A stretch of DNA of 64,000 nucleotides, from assembly GCA_964035575.1 (NCBI GenBank), contig OZ037899.1:124001-188000 (forward strand), in the 5' to 3' direction. The stretch is from Rhynchopus sp. YZ270_cl-10 (taxonomy: Eukaryota > Euglenozoa > Diplonemea > Diplonemida > Diplonemidae). The notes under the pieces are model-generated. The model was not told the DNA's origin. It searched no databases and saw nothing but the letters and a program-made list of their open reading frames with translations. This document shows, piece by piece, positions 1 to 8,600 of the stretch. A program made the position numbers and the translations under genes. Every line of letters starts with the position of its first letter. Positions within the stretch are counted from its first letter, which is position 1.

Positions 1-18
1 TTTGGAATGAACAAAAAG

Positions 19-90
19 TACTCGCGGCGGGGATCGAACCCGCAACCTCCGGCGTCGGGAACCGACGCGCTTCCATTGCGCCACGCGAGC
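19..90 (-). tRNA. tRNA-Arg(CCG)
   Basis: Decodes CGG. The cloverleaf has acceptor GCTCGCG with a G1-U72 wobble, D stem GCGC, anticodon stem TCGGT/GCCGG, a five-base variable loop and T stem GCGGG/CCCGC. The anticodon loop reads TCCCGAC, which puts CCG at 34-36 and C, not U, at position 33. The body closely matches the Arg-TCT and Arg-TCG genes here, which supports the Arg call. T5 follows the gene. A different register would give Gly anticodons but breaks the stem. Confidence 0.85.
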
Positions 91-1217
91 TTATCTTGTT
101 TCCCAAGATCTCAGATTATGGAGAAGGTTTGGCAATGTCTAAAAAAGTTCAAAAAGTGATAAAACAGCCAGTGTCCCTTGGTGCATGACTGGTTGTACTG
201 TGGTGGACCCGTGCACTTTCCATACAGTCCTATGCCAGAAAACCCACACACAATGGGTTTGCGGGTTTTCTACATCCACTGTACCTGTGCATAAGATAAC
301 CCATCGTGAAACTCCCTTGTGCACCCGACATACCACCCCTGGCCATATTGGTCAGGCATATTAGTAAGGGTACCTGGTCAGATCTGACCAGACACCTGGT
401 CACAGTGACTGGGCACAGTAGGAACCACAGCTGAAATGGGTGGGGGCTTAAAGCCGTGTTCCAGCATGTGGTTCCTCTTTAGGTCCCAGCATGTAGTACA
501 CCCGACATACCACAGCCCAGGCCATATTGGTAAGGCATATTAGTAGGGGCACCTGGTCACAGTGACTAGGGGGATTCCTAATCGGGCGCACAGGGGGATT
601 CCTAATCGGGCGCACAGGGGGTCCCTAATCGGGCGCACAGGGGGGTCGGCCCGCAAACCTGATGATCATATTACCTCTGACCAGCGCACCGGCCATACTG
701 ACTTACATGTTTATTTACTGGGAATTTTGTGAAGAAATAAACATGTAAGTCAGGTTGGGTTTATGAACATGTCGTAGTCCCAACCTGACTTACATGGTTA
801 TGAAAAACCTGACTTACATGGTTATTAACCCAGGGAATTTTGTGAACAAATAAACATGTAAGTCAGGTTTTTCATAAACACGTAAGTTAACCCAAAAACA
901 TGTGGCCACCAGAGCGGCCATACTGACTTACATGTTTATGAACTGGGATTTTTGTGAACAAATAAACATGCAAGTCAGTATGGGTTTATAAACATGTGAG
1001 TCAAATTTTTTTTCGATTGTGACGGAAGTTGTGACTGAACTGACTTACTATGTCGAGCAAAAACCCGCATCAGACAAAAAAATTCTTTCTCCACTAAGAA
1101 TCCTTACACAAGAAAGAGTACATATCATTTCCACTTTTTCGTTTTGAACGAGTTTGTGACCGACCTGAAACTGTCCGAAACCATATTGTTTTGCTTTTTC
1201 CAATCGCAAAAAGAGAG
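91..1217. repeat. Gene-free spacer with hairpins and short repeats
   Basis: No gene is visible. Two diverged direct copies of a unit with CCATATTGGT and ACCTGGTCACAGTGACT lie at about 322-415 and 490-568. Three tandem copies of a 24-26 bp unit containing CCTAATCGGGCGCACAG lie at 569-640. Three inverted repeats follow: 698-715 with 736-753 (18 bp, perfect), 803-826 with 849-872, and 919-939 with 962-982, all built on TGACTTACATGTTTAT with loops of about 20 bases. They may be remnants of a small foldback repeat. No function can be assigned. Confidence 0.7.
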
Positions 1218-1288
1218 TGCGTAATCCGGGAATCGAACCCGGGCCGACCCCGTGGCGGGGGGCCATTCTACCACTAGACCAATTACGC
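1218..1288 (-). tRNA. tRNA-Gly(GCC)
   Basis: Decodes GGC and GGU. Acceptor GCGTAAT pairs perfectly and the discriminator is A. The T arm is CCGGG-TTCGATT-CCCGG, as in standard eukaryotic Gly-GCC. The anticodon stem GCCCC/GGGGT closes the loop CCGCCAC, with anticodon GCC and C at position 33 instead of the usual T. T5 lies downstream. The fold is otherwise regular. Confidence 0.9.
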
Positions 1289-1404
1289 TACGATATTAGT
1301 CGAAATTGTGCTCGAGTTGCCGCTCGTTGCATAGTTGAAAAATATTTCACAATGTCCCGGGAAATAAAACCCTTTCTGAGATCCCAATAAGTGGGAGTAT
1401 TCAA

Positions 1405-1476
1405 GCGGTTATGGTTTAGTGGTTAGAACACCCGTTTGTGGCACGGGAGACCCGAGTTCAATTCTCGGTAACCGCT
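1405..1476 (+). tRNA. tRNA-His(GTG)
   Basis: Decodes histidine codons. Acceptor GCGGTTA pairs with TAACCGC. The anticodon stem CCCGT/ACGGG closes loop TTGTGGC, which has the normal T33 and anticodon GTG. The T arm is CCGAG-TTCAATT-CTCGG. The extra 5' G of mature tRNA-His is not encoded and would be added after transcription, as is usual in eukaryotes. T6 follows at once. Confidence 0.94.
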
Positions 1477-1563
1477 TTTTTAGCTGTACAATCAACCATT
1501 TTCATTTTTTCCAACTCCAAAAATATGCAGGCCACATAAAAAATACTATTGCCTAAAGACATG

Positions 1564-1635
1564 GACCGTGTGGCTCAATGGAAGAGCGCCTGACCACGGA
1601 TCAGGCGGTTGCAGGTTCGAGTCCTGCCACGGTTG
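1564..1635 (+). tRNA. tRNA-Arg(ACG)
   Basis: Decodes CGU and, with inosine at 34, CGC and CGA. The anticodon stem CCTGA/TCAGG closes loop CCACGGA, with anticodon ACG. Position 33 is C, whereas eukaryotic Arg-ACG normally reads CTACGGA. The acceptor GACCGTG/CACGGTT has a G1-U72 wobble and the T arm is GCAGG-TTCGAGT-CCTGC. A T7 run lies just downstream. Confidence 0.92.
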
Positions 1636-1724
1636 CTTCTTTTTTTAAACAATTTGAACAATTTCAAATTATTTTCATTTTGAAATCGCCCCCCACAAGG
1701 AAAACACTTTGCATGAAAGTAACA

Positions 1725-1796
1725 GCACTTATGGTATAACGGTTAGTATTCTCGCCTTCCAAGCGAGCGGCCCGGGTTCGACTCCCGGTAAGTGCA
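1725..1796 (+). tRNA. tRNA-Gly(TCC)
   Basis: Decodes GGA and GGG. Acceptor GCACTTA/TAAGTGC is fully paired, with discriminator A. The anticodon stem CTCGC/GCGAG closes loop CTTCCAA, with normal T33. The T arm is CCGGG-TTCGACT-CCCGG. A T8 terminator follows within a few bases. Confidence 0.94.
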
Positions 1797-2069
1797 GTTC
1801 TTTTTTTTAGGGGGAAGCAAAATTTTCATGTTCAGAAAATATTTCTGAAATGTCGACTTTTCAAAGAATTTCCAGTTTTCAAGTTTTCCCCAAAAATTTT
1901 TCAACTTTCTTACGGGTGGGTTGACTACCAAAAAATCCAAAATCCCTGGGTTACCCCCCTTCCCACTGGACCCAATGTTTTTATCTGTTGTCACTGTAAT
2001 TCATTTGACACCAATCTCTCACTTTTTTGTGTTTTCAAAAAAGTTCAAAAAAACAATGTTCAAAAAGTT

Positions 2070-2142
2070 AACCCCGTGCGGGACTCGAACCCGCAACCTT
2101 TGGATTCGAAGTCCAACGCGCTATCCATTGCGCCAACGGGGC
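2070..2142 (-). tRNA. tRNA-Arg(TCG)
   Basis: Decodes CGA and CGG. The anticodon stem TTGGA/TCCAA closes loop CTTCGAA, with normal T33. D arm GCGC-AATGGATA-GCGC and T arm GCGGG-TTCGAGT-CCCGC match the Arg-TCT gene at 20093-20165. The acceptor GCCCCGT/ACGGGGT has a G1-U72 wobble. T5 lies downstream. Confidence 0.93.
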
Positions 2143-2204
2143 CTGATTTGATTTTCATCAGAAAAGAAACGAAACAATGAATGGGAGCCCTGTACAAAAA
2201 AGAA

Positions 2205-2276
2205 TTCCCCGGCCGGGAATTGAACCCGGGTCTTCCGCGTGACAGGCGGAAATACTGACCTCTATACTACCGAGGA
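2205..2276 (-). tRNA. tRNA-Asp(GTC), gene 1
   Basis: Decodes aspartate codons. Acceptor TCCTCGG pairs with CCGGGGA through one wobble. The anticodon stem TCCGC/GCGGA closes loop CTGTCAC, with anticodon GTC and T33. The T arm is CCGGG-TTCAATT-CCCGG. A second Asp gene with the same mature sequence lies on the plus strand at 20254-20325. A T6 run follows. Confidence 0.95.
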
Positions 2277-2374
2277 TACAATCTTTACTCTGATTTAATT
2301 TCGCGCATTAAAATGGTCCAAAATGAGCACAGAAATGACGAAAATGCACGAAATTTTGTGAACAAAAAATGAAT

Positions 2375-2456
2375 CGCAGTCGGCAGGACTTGAACCTGCG
2401 CGGGCAGAGCCCAATGGATTTCTAGTCCACCTCCGTAACCACTTGGATACGACTGC
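2375..2456 (-). tRNA. tRNA-Ser(AGA)
   Basis: Decodes UCU and, through inosine, UCC and UCA. It is a class II tRNA of 82 bases with a long variable arm (GGGCTCTGCCC hairpin). The anticodon stem GTGGA/TCCAT closes loop CTAGAAA, with T33. The T arm is GCAGG-TTCAAGT-CCTGC and the discriminator is G, the serine identity base. A T6 run lies downstream. Confidence 0.94.
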
Positions 2457-2533
2457 TGTAATTCTCACCGTTCTTTGTTTTTAGGCAGTCATCTGTTTGC
2501 AGAAAATAATCTGGAACACGAAAACGAAAAAAA

Positions 2534-2617
2534 TCCTCTCGGCCGGAATCGAACCAGCGACCGCTCGATAACCGAGTATTCTACAGTCGAGCGCTCTACC
2601 AATTGAGCTACGAGAGG
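2534..2617 (-). tRNA. tRNA-Tyr(GTA) with short intron
   Basis: Decodes tyrosine codons. The anticodon half-stem CTCGA and loop start CTGTAG are followed by about 11 extra bases before A and TCGAG, which is a canonical intron one base 3' of the anticodon. The spliced loop is CTGTAGA. Acceptor CCTCTCG/CGAGAGG is perfect. The T arm GCTGG/CCGGC carries one wobble. This is the only intron I see among the tRNAs of the window and it requires tRNA splicing. T7 follows. Confidence 0.92.
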
Positions 2618-2741
2618 TTCTACAACTGTCATTGTTTTCACAGAAGCCCATAAAATTTTTTGGCTCAAAAAAATTTTTTTGCCACACAAACCTGTAGAAA
2701 TTTGCACCCCATGTATTTCTTAATGATACGATAATATCAAG

Positions 2742-2814
2742 GCGAGGTTGGCGCAGTCGGGAGCGCGTAGGTCCCATAATCCTAAGGTCGTCAGTTCGAT
2801 CCTGGCACCTCGCA
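2742..2814 (+). tRNA. tRNA-Met(CAT), elongator
   Basis: Decodes internal AUG. The D arm, the variable loop AGGTC and the T arm GTCAG-TTCGATC-CTGGC resemble eukaryotic elongator tRNA-Met, and the T loop lacks the initiator-type A54. The anticodon loop is CCCATAA, with CAT at 34-36 and C at position 33 where elongators normally have T. The 31-39 T-T mismatch is normal for this isoacceptor. T6 follows. Confidence 0.92.
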
Positions 2815-2899
2815 CTTTTTTGTGTGTCTTTTTCCTTTGTGTGGGATTTTCAGCAAAATTTCCACCTTCATGCTAAACGCATTGAAGCCCTAAATCATG

Positions 2900-2970
2900 G
2901 GCCCTATGGTGTAGCGGTAGCACTATGGATTCCAAATCCATCAACGGCGGTTCGATTCCGTCTAGGGTCA
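2900..2970 (+). tRNA. tRNA-Trp(CCA)
   Basis: Decodes UGG. The anticodon stem ATGGA/TCCAT closes loop TTCCAAA, with CCA at 34-36 and T33. The acceptor GGCCCTA/TAGGGTC has a G2-U71 wobble, and the T arm is GGCGG-TTCGATT-CCGTC. The body resembles the two Gln genes here, so descent from a Gln-like body is possible, but the anticodon is clear. It is the only Trp gene outside the duplicate. T7 lies downstream. Confidence 0.88.
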
Positions 2971-3052
2971 TTTCTTTTTTTACACACTTTCCTTTCTGTG
3001 TTGTCTTGAAAAACTTCTTCGCAGGAGAAACAGCAAAAGCATCTTAATCAGC

Positions 3053-3124
3053 GGCGATTTAGCTCAGTGGCAGAGCATTGGTCTTGTAAACCAAGGGTCG
3101 GGGGTTCGATCCCCCCAGTTGCCT
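3053..3124 (+). tRNA. tRNA-Thr(TGT)
   Basis: Decodes ACA and ACG. The anticodon stem TTGGT/ACCAA closes loop CTTGTAA, with T33, unlike the other two Thr genes in this window, which have C33. The acceptor GGCGATT/AGTTGCC includes two G-U pairs. The T arm is GGGGG-TTCGATC-CCCCC. A T6 run follows ten bases downstream. Confidence 0.93.
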
Positions 3125-3939
3125 TTCTATTTTTTGGTGATGTGATGTGATGCGGTTGTGCTGAAGAAGCAGCAACTGAGCACTGGATGTGACAGGCAGG
3201 AACGCAGAAGGGAGATGGCCTGGCCGTACTCCAGTACAGGCCCGAGCGAGTGCTCACAGAATGGGCTCCAAAAACCAGCACAGAATGGAATGGCTGGAGA
3301 CTTTTTGGCTTACTGTAAGGATTTGTTAGGAGTGGAAAAAAAAACTCCTGACCCGGGTATTGAATTTTCAGATCATTTTCTCAGTCACAATGCAAGCACA
3401 GAATGGAAACGAAAAACCAGCACAGAATGGAATGGCTGGAGTCTTATAGCCGTGTTCCATTCTGTGCTTGGTTTTGGTTTCCATTCTGTGCTTGCATTGT
3501 GACTGAGAAAATGATCCGAAAATTCAATAGCCAGGTCAGGAGTTTTTCCATCTGAATTATGGATTGCTAAGGATTTCCCAGCCATTCCATTCTGTGCTGG
3601 ATTCCACCATTCTGTACTGGTGAGTCGCCAAGAAGCGGCAGCTGAGCACACTGGACATGCCCAGAAAGGAGATAAGTTGTGGGGCTGAAACGTGCTATCC
3701 CCAGCAAAAGGGTCTGGCACTTTTCGCGAGTGGAAGCAGTTCACACCTGGTTGAACGCAAAACCTACACCGGTCGGTGGGAGTCCTGTGTTGGTTCGGAA
3801 AACACATATTTTCACCCAAATTCCACTCTCAACTTGCCAACGAAACAGAACTGAGATCAAGTGGAGGAAATATTTTTTGGTTTTCATTTGCCTCAAAATC
3901 TCAGAAACCTGCAAAATCGTAAGCATTCAAAAAGAAAAG
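3125..3939. other. Gene-free spacer with a foldback insertion
   Basis: I see no gene here. The stretch is mostly the foldback element at 3231-3620. Diverged direct repeats of about 50 bp flank it at about 3164-3216 and 3630-3676 (shared GAAG, GAGCAC, CTGGA and CAG blocks). The rest is unremarkable AT-rich spacer. The open frames crossing it run straight through the inverted repeat and show no protein signature. Confidence 0.6.
3231..3620. mobile_element. Foldback (MITE-like) element
   Basis: The ends CCAGTACAG and CTGTACTGG are exact inverted copies. Inside, arms of roughly 150 bp at about 3277-3440 and 3455-3611 are near-complementary, sharing CAGCACAGAATGGAATGGCTGG-type blocks and a long stretch around TCATTTTCTCAGTCACAATG. 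A short central spacer separates them. There is no coding capacity. This is the architecture of a non-autonomous foldback or MITE-like DNA transposon. I cannot assign a superfamily, and the target duplication is unclear. Confidence 0.65.
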
Positions 3940-4012
3940 CACCTCCCGCGGGGCTCGAACCCGCGACCACAAGGTTAAGGGCCTTGCGCTCTACCGACTG
4001 AGCTAGGGAGGC
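3940..4012 (-). tRNA. tRNA-Lys(CTT), gene 1
   Basis: Decodes AAG. The anticodon stem CAAGG/CCTTG closes loop CCCTTAA: anticodon CTT, with C at position 33 instead of T (the usual loop is CTCTTAA). Acceptor GCCTCCC/GGGAGGT and T arm GCGGG-TTCGAGC-CCCGC are sound. The same mature sequence, also with C33, is found on the plus strand at 23190-23262, so C33 is not a single-gene accident. Confidence 0.93.
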
Positions 4013-4118
4013 TCACATTCATTTAAACCAAAGAATCATTGTGGGGTGGTCATGCAGAAAAGTCTCTTGTCCTAAATTTGACCACCCCAGAGAAAAGGAA
4101 AGAAGGTAAAACTATTAG

Positions 4119-4191
4119 GCCCGTGTAGCCCAATGGATAAGGCGTTCGCTTCCTAAGCGAAAGATTGTGGGTTCGATCCCCACCATGGGTA
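4119..4191 (+). tRNA. tRNA-Arg(CCT)
   Basis: Decodes AGG. The anticodon stem TTCGC/GCGAA closes loop TTCCTAA, with T33. The acceptor GCCCGTG/CATGGGT and the T arm GTGGG-TTCGATC-CCCAC are complete. The D arm CCC-AATGGATAA-GGC is typical of eukaryotic Arg tRNAs. A T5 run follows. Confidence 0.93.
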
Positions 4192-4406
4192 TTCTCTTTT
4201 TCACTGGGAAGTGAAAATATGGAAAATCATTTTTCAAGATTCTCTCACTATCTTGGGATTTTGGTGACAACAAAGATATGGCAAAATACTTTCACAAAAA
4301 TACACTTTTCCAAACTTCCTCATCTTGGGATTTTGGTGGTCGAAAAGATGTGGACATAATTTTTCTAAACAATTCCCAAGCAAGAAAAGTACCTGAATAA
4401 AAAGAG

Positions 4407-4478
4407 GGGCTCAGCAGGGAATCGAACCCTGGACCTCTCGCACCCGAAGCGAGAATCATGCCACTAGACCACTAAGCC
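4407..4478 (-). tRNA. tRNA-Pro(CGG)
   Basis: Decodes CCG. The anticodon stem CTCGC/GCGAG closes loop TTCGGGT, with T33 and the usual G37. Acceptor GGCTTAG/CTGAGCC, discriminator C and the T arm CAGGG-TTCGATT-CCCTG fit eukaryotic Pro. It differs from Pro-TGG at 20617-20688 by essentially the anticodon. T5 lies downstream. Confidence 0.94.
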
Positions 4479-4572
4479 ACTGATTATTTTCTTCATCCAG
4501 ATTTACATGATGGTGTTATTATTCAAAAGTCAGAAATTCTTCTCTCCAAAACTTGGTCTAAAAAAAGGTATT

Positions 4573-4644
4573 TTCCGCTGCGGGGAATTGAACCCCGGTC
4601 TGCCGGGTGAGAGCCGGCTGTTCTAACCACTATACTACAGCGGA
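4573..4644 (-). tRNA. tRNA-Glu(CTC)
   Basis: Decodes GAG. Acceptor TCCGCTG/CAGCGGA is perfect with discriminator A. The anticodon stem GCCGG/CCGGC closes loop CTCTCAC, with T33. The T arm is CGGGG-TTCAATT-CCCCG. A T6 run is about nine bases downstream. Confidence 0.94.
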
Positions 4645-4732
4645 TCTGATAGTAGGCAAAACTATTATCTGCATGGGGACATCTTTTCAATCGTTGCATT
4701 GCGAAAATGTGAAGGAAAGTTGAAAAAGAAAT

Positions 4733-4805
4733 TACAGCTAGTCGGGATTGAACCGACGATCTCTCGCGTGTGAGGCGAGCGTCCTAACCACTAGACGATA
4801 GCTGC
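4733..4805 (-). tRNA. tRNA-Val(CAC)
   Basis: Decodes GUG. The anticodon stem CTCGC/GCGAG closes loop CTCACAC, with T33. The acceptor GCAGCTA/TAGCTGT has a G1-U72 wobble, and the T arm is GTCGG-TTCAATC-CCGAC. Its body is shared with Val-TAC at 19929-20001. A T5 run lies downstream. Confidence 0.94.
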
Positions 4806-4869
4806 TACAATAATGACCGGAAGTGTTTTCCACAAGAGGTAGGTTTTCTGCGGAAAAATGGTAATAACG

Positions 4870-4951
4870 TGACGAGAGTGGGGTTTGAACCCACGCCTCC
4901 GAAGAGACCAGGGCCTAAACCTGGCGCCTTAGACCGCTCGGCCATCTCGCC
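4870..4951 (-). tRNA. tRNA-Leu(TAG)
   Basis: Decodes CUA and CUG. It is a class II tRNA of 82 bases with variable arm TCTCTTCGGAGGC. The anticodon stem CCAGG/CCTGG closes loop TTTAGGC, with T33. The T arm is GTGGG-TTCAAAC-CCCAC. Its body is nearly identical to Leu-AAG at 5173-5254. The only T5 run lies about 13 bases downstream. Confidence 0.94.
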
Positions 4952-5010
4952 TTCCCAGTTTTTTATGACTTTTGCAAAGAACAGAAAATGGTTTGAGAAG
5001 GGAAAAAAGT

Positions 5011-5083
5011 CTCCTCCTGTTGGGTTCGAACCAACGACCTGCAGGTTAACAGCCTGACGCGCTACCGACTGCGCCAAGGAGGA
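5011..5083 (-). tRNA. tRNA-Asn(GTT), gene 1
   Basis: Decodes asparagine codons. The anticodon stem TCAGG/CCTGC has an open 27-43 pair and closes loop CTGTTAA, with T33. Acceptor TCCTCCT/AGGAGGA is perfect, with discriminator G. The T arm is GTTGG-TTCGAAC-CCAAC. A second gene of the same mature sequence is at 23817-23889. T6 follows. Confidence 0.95.
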
Positions 5084-5172
5084 CCTGACAAGTGTGCTTT
5101 TTGTGTTTTGCACAATCTTGAAAACAAAACAAAATGGATGGATTGAAAATGAAAAAGAAAAAGAACAACAAG

Positions 5173-5254
5173 TGACGAGAGTGGGGTTTGAACCCACGCC
5201 CCCGAAGGGACCAGGGCCTTAACCTGGCGCCTTAGACCACTCGGCCATCTCGCC
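5173..5254 (-). tRNA. tRNA-Leu(AAG)
   Basis: Decodes CUU and, with inosine, CUC and CUA. It is a class II tRNA of 82 bases, variable arm TCCCTTCGGGGGC. The anticodon stem CCAGG/CCTGG closes loop TTAAGGC, with T33. It differs from Leu-TAG at 4870-4951 mainly in the anticodon and variable arm, which suggests local duplication. T5 runs follow. Confidence 0.94.
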
Positions 5255-5347
5255 TTCAATAAAAGCCAACAAGAATATGAAAGTGGGAATGTGTTTCAAA
5301 CAGTCATAGAGGAGAATAACAAGGGACGAAACGGAGAAAAAGGAAAG

Positions 5348-5419
5348 TTCTCCTACGCGGATTCGAACCGCGGTCGCGAGATTCAGAGTCTCGAGTGCTA
5401 ACCACTACACCATAGGAGA
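5348..5419 (-). tRNA. tRNA-Gln(CTG)
   Basis: Decodes CAG. Acceptor TCTCCTA/TAGGAGA is perfect with discriminator A. The anticodon stem CGAGA/TCTCG closes loop CTCTGAA, with T33. The T arm is CGCGG-TTCGAAT-CCGCG. A T5 run lies downstream. The matching Gln-TTG gene is at 23016-23087. Confidence 0.94.
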
Positions 5420-5510
5420 TACAATTCTGTCGCTTCCTTCTTTTTCTTTGGTACCAAAAAGAATCGAGATCTGGAAATATCACAACAGTGTTTCCCAGCC
5501 AAAAAATGTT

Positions 5511-5583
5511 TGGAGATTGAGGGTATCGATCCCTCTACCTCTCGCATGCTGAGCGAGCGCTCTACCATTTGAGCTAAACCCCC
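5511..5583 (-). tRNA. tRNA-Ala(AGC), unusual T loop
   Basis: Decodes GCU and, with inosine, GCC and GCA. The anticodon stem CTCGC/GCGAG closes loop TCAGCAT: anticodon AGC, with C33 where TTAGCAT is usual. The T stem GAGGG/CCCTC closes loop ATCGATA, with A at 54 in place of the conserved T, which also alters the internal B box. The acceptor GGGGGTT/AATCTCC is paired with wobbles. T6 lies downstream. It may be functional with odd modification, or decaying. Confidence 0.85.
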
Positions 5584-5683
5584 TTACATTTCTTAAACGA
5601 ATCTTTACAAGGTGGGGATGGAATTCAAAACCAAAAAGGGAGAAGTAACACTCAAGAGAAAATCTGGTCTTGAAACAAAAAGT

Positions 5684-8600
5684 TTTCGGCCTTGCATAGG
5701 GCCCAGTATGTCCCACAGGGTAGTTGCCCCAGATTCAGGTCCCCGCACAAGCCAAACCAATATTTTAAAATCGATTTTTTTGAAAAAAATATTTTTCAAA
5801 AAAAATCGTGATTTTTGGGATTTTGGTGATTTTTACAGTTTTGCACACCCTGAAAATCGATTTTTTCGGCTCCGCCGGTGAAATATCGACATAATTTAGG
5901 TATGTTATGTGCATAATATACCCATTAGAGCCCATTCAAGTCACATTCCGACCATTTTTCGTGAAAAAATGCAACTTTTTGTCACCGTGACCCCGAAAAA
6001 TGACGATTTTTTGGTCGATTTTTTCGGCCAAAAATTTCGTACCACAGGGCCATACCATATACTGGGATTATCAACTTTTTGAAAATACGGCCTGGTATTC
6101 GGGTGTATATGTCCCATGGGGCCCATAGTAACCTTACTGTGTCATGCCGAAAGCCAATCTTAATAGTAAAATTCGATTTTCTGTGAAAAATATTTTCACC
6201 AAAAAATCGTCATTTTTCCGATTTTCGTCATTTTTACAGTTTTGCACACCCTGAAAATCGAATTTTTCGGCTCCGCCGGTGAAATATCGACATAATTTAG
6301 GTATGTTATGTGCATAATATACCCATTAGAGCCCATTCAAGTCACATTCCGACCATTTTTCGTGAAAAAATGCAACTTTTTGTCACCGTGACCCCGAAAA
6401 ATGACGATTTTTTGGTCGATTTTTTTGGCCAAAAATTTCGTACCACAGGGCCATACCATATACTGGGATTATCAACTTTTTGAAAATACGGCCTGGTATT
6501 TGGGTGTATATGTCCCATGGGGCCCATAGTAACCTTACTGTGTCATGCCGAAAGCCAATCTTAATAGTAAAATTCGATTTTCTGTGAAAAATATTTTCAC
6601 CAAAAAATCGTCATTTTTCCGATTTTCGTCATTTTTACAGTTTTGCACACCCTGAAAATCGATTTTTTCGGCTCCGCCGGTGAAATATCGACATAATTTA
6701 GGTATGTTATGTGCATAATATACCCATTAGAGCCCATTCAAGTCACATTCCGACCATTTTTCGTGAAAAAATGCAACTTTTTGTCACCGTGACCCCCAAA
6801 AATGACGATTTTTTGGTCGATTTTTTCGGCCAAAAATTTCGTACCACAGGGCCATACCATATACTGGGATTATCAACTTTTTGAAAATACGGCCTGGTAT
6901 TCGGGTGTATATGTCCCATGGGGCCCATAGTAACCTTACTGGGTCATGCCGAAAGCCAATCTTAATAGTAAAATTCGATTTTCTGTGAAAAATATTTTCA
7001 CCAAAAAATCGTCATTTTTCCGATTTTCGTCATTTTTACAGTTTTGCACACCCTGAAAATCGATTTTTTCGGCTCCGCCGGTGAAATATCGACATAATTT
7101 AGGTATGTTATGTGCATAATATACCCATTAGAGCCCATTCAAGTCACATTCCGACCATTTTTCGTGAAAAAATGCAACTTTTTGTCACCGTGACCCCGAA
7201 AAATGACGATTTTTTGGTCGATTTTTTCGGCCAAAAATTTCGTACCACAGGGCCATACCATATACTGGGATTATCAACTTTTTGAAAATACGGCCTGGTA
7301 TTCGGGTGTATATGTCCCATGGGGCCCATAGTAACCTTACTGTGTCATGCCGAAAGCCAATCTTAATAGTAAAATTCGATTTTCTGTGAAAAATATTTTC
7401 ACCAAAAAATCGTCATTTTTCCGATTTTCGTCATTTTTACAGTTTTGCACACCCTGAAAATCGAATTTTTCGGCTCCGCCGGTGAAATATCGACATAATT
7501 TAGGTATGTTATGTGCATAATATACCCATTAGAGCCCATTCAAGTCACATTCCGACCATTTTTCGTGAAAAAATGCAACTTTTTGTCACCGTGACCCCGA
7601 AAAATGACGATTTTTTGGTCGATTTTTTCGGCCAAAAATTTCGTACCACAGGGCCATACCATATACTGGGATTATCAACTTTTTGAAAATACGGCCTGGT
7701 ATTCGGGTGTATATGTCCCATGGGGCCCATAGTAACCTTACTGGGTCATGCCGAAAGCCAATCTTAATAGTAAAATTCGATTTTCTGTGAAAAATATTTT
7801 CACCAAAAAATCGTCATTTTTCCGATTTTCGTCATTTTTACAGTTTTGCACACCCTGAAAATCGATTTTTTCGGCTCCGCCGGTGAAATATCGACATAAT
7901 TTAGGTATGTTATGTGCATAATATACCCATTAGAGCCCATTCAAGTCACATTCCGACCATTTTTCGTGAAAAAATGCAACTTTTTGTCACCGTGACCCCC
8001 AAAAATGACGATTTTTTGGTCGATTTTTTCGGCCAAAAATTTCGTACCACAGGGCCATACCATATACTGGGATTATCAACTTTTTGAAAATACGGCCTGG
8101 TATTCGGGTGTATATGTCCCATGGGGCCCATAGTAACCTTACTGGGTCATGCCGAAAGCCAATCTTAATAGTAAAATTCGATTTTCTGTGAAAAATATTT
8201 TCACCAAAAAATCGTCATTTTTCCGATTTTCGTCATTTTTACAGTTTTGCACACCCTGAAAATCGAATTTTTCGGCTCCGCCGGTGAAATATCGACATAA
8301 TTTAGGTATGTTATGTGCATAATATACCCATTAGAGCCCATTCAAGTCACATTCCGACCATTTTTCGTGAAAAAATGCAACTTTTTGTCACCGTGACCCC
8401 CAAAAATGACGATTTTTTGGTCGATTTTTTCGGCCAAAAATTTCGTACCACAGGGCCATACCATATACTGGGATTATCAACTTTTTGAAAATACGGCCTG
8501 GTATTCGGGTGTATATGTCCCATGGGGCCCATAGTAACCTTACTGGGTCATGCCGAAAGCCAATCTTAATAGTAAAATTCGATTTTCTGTGAAAAATATT

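Noticed and set aside
3385-3819. A 144-codon minus-strand open frame
   Set aside because: It runs through both arms of the foldback element and repeats the same peptide block; no protein signature.
4805-5197. Open frames with peptides such as GSNPTLVT or GFEPTPPKR
   Set aside because: These are translations of tRNA T arms (B box) and acceptor stems, not proteins.
1-5583. Bacterial or organellar tRNA operon
   Set aside because: Genes lie on both strands, each has its own T-run, CCA is not encoded, a Tyr intron is present, and U6, 5S and SRP RNA of eukaryotic type are nearby.
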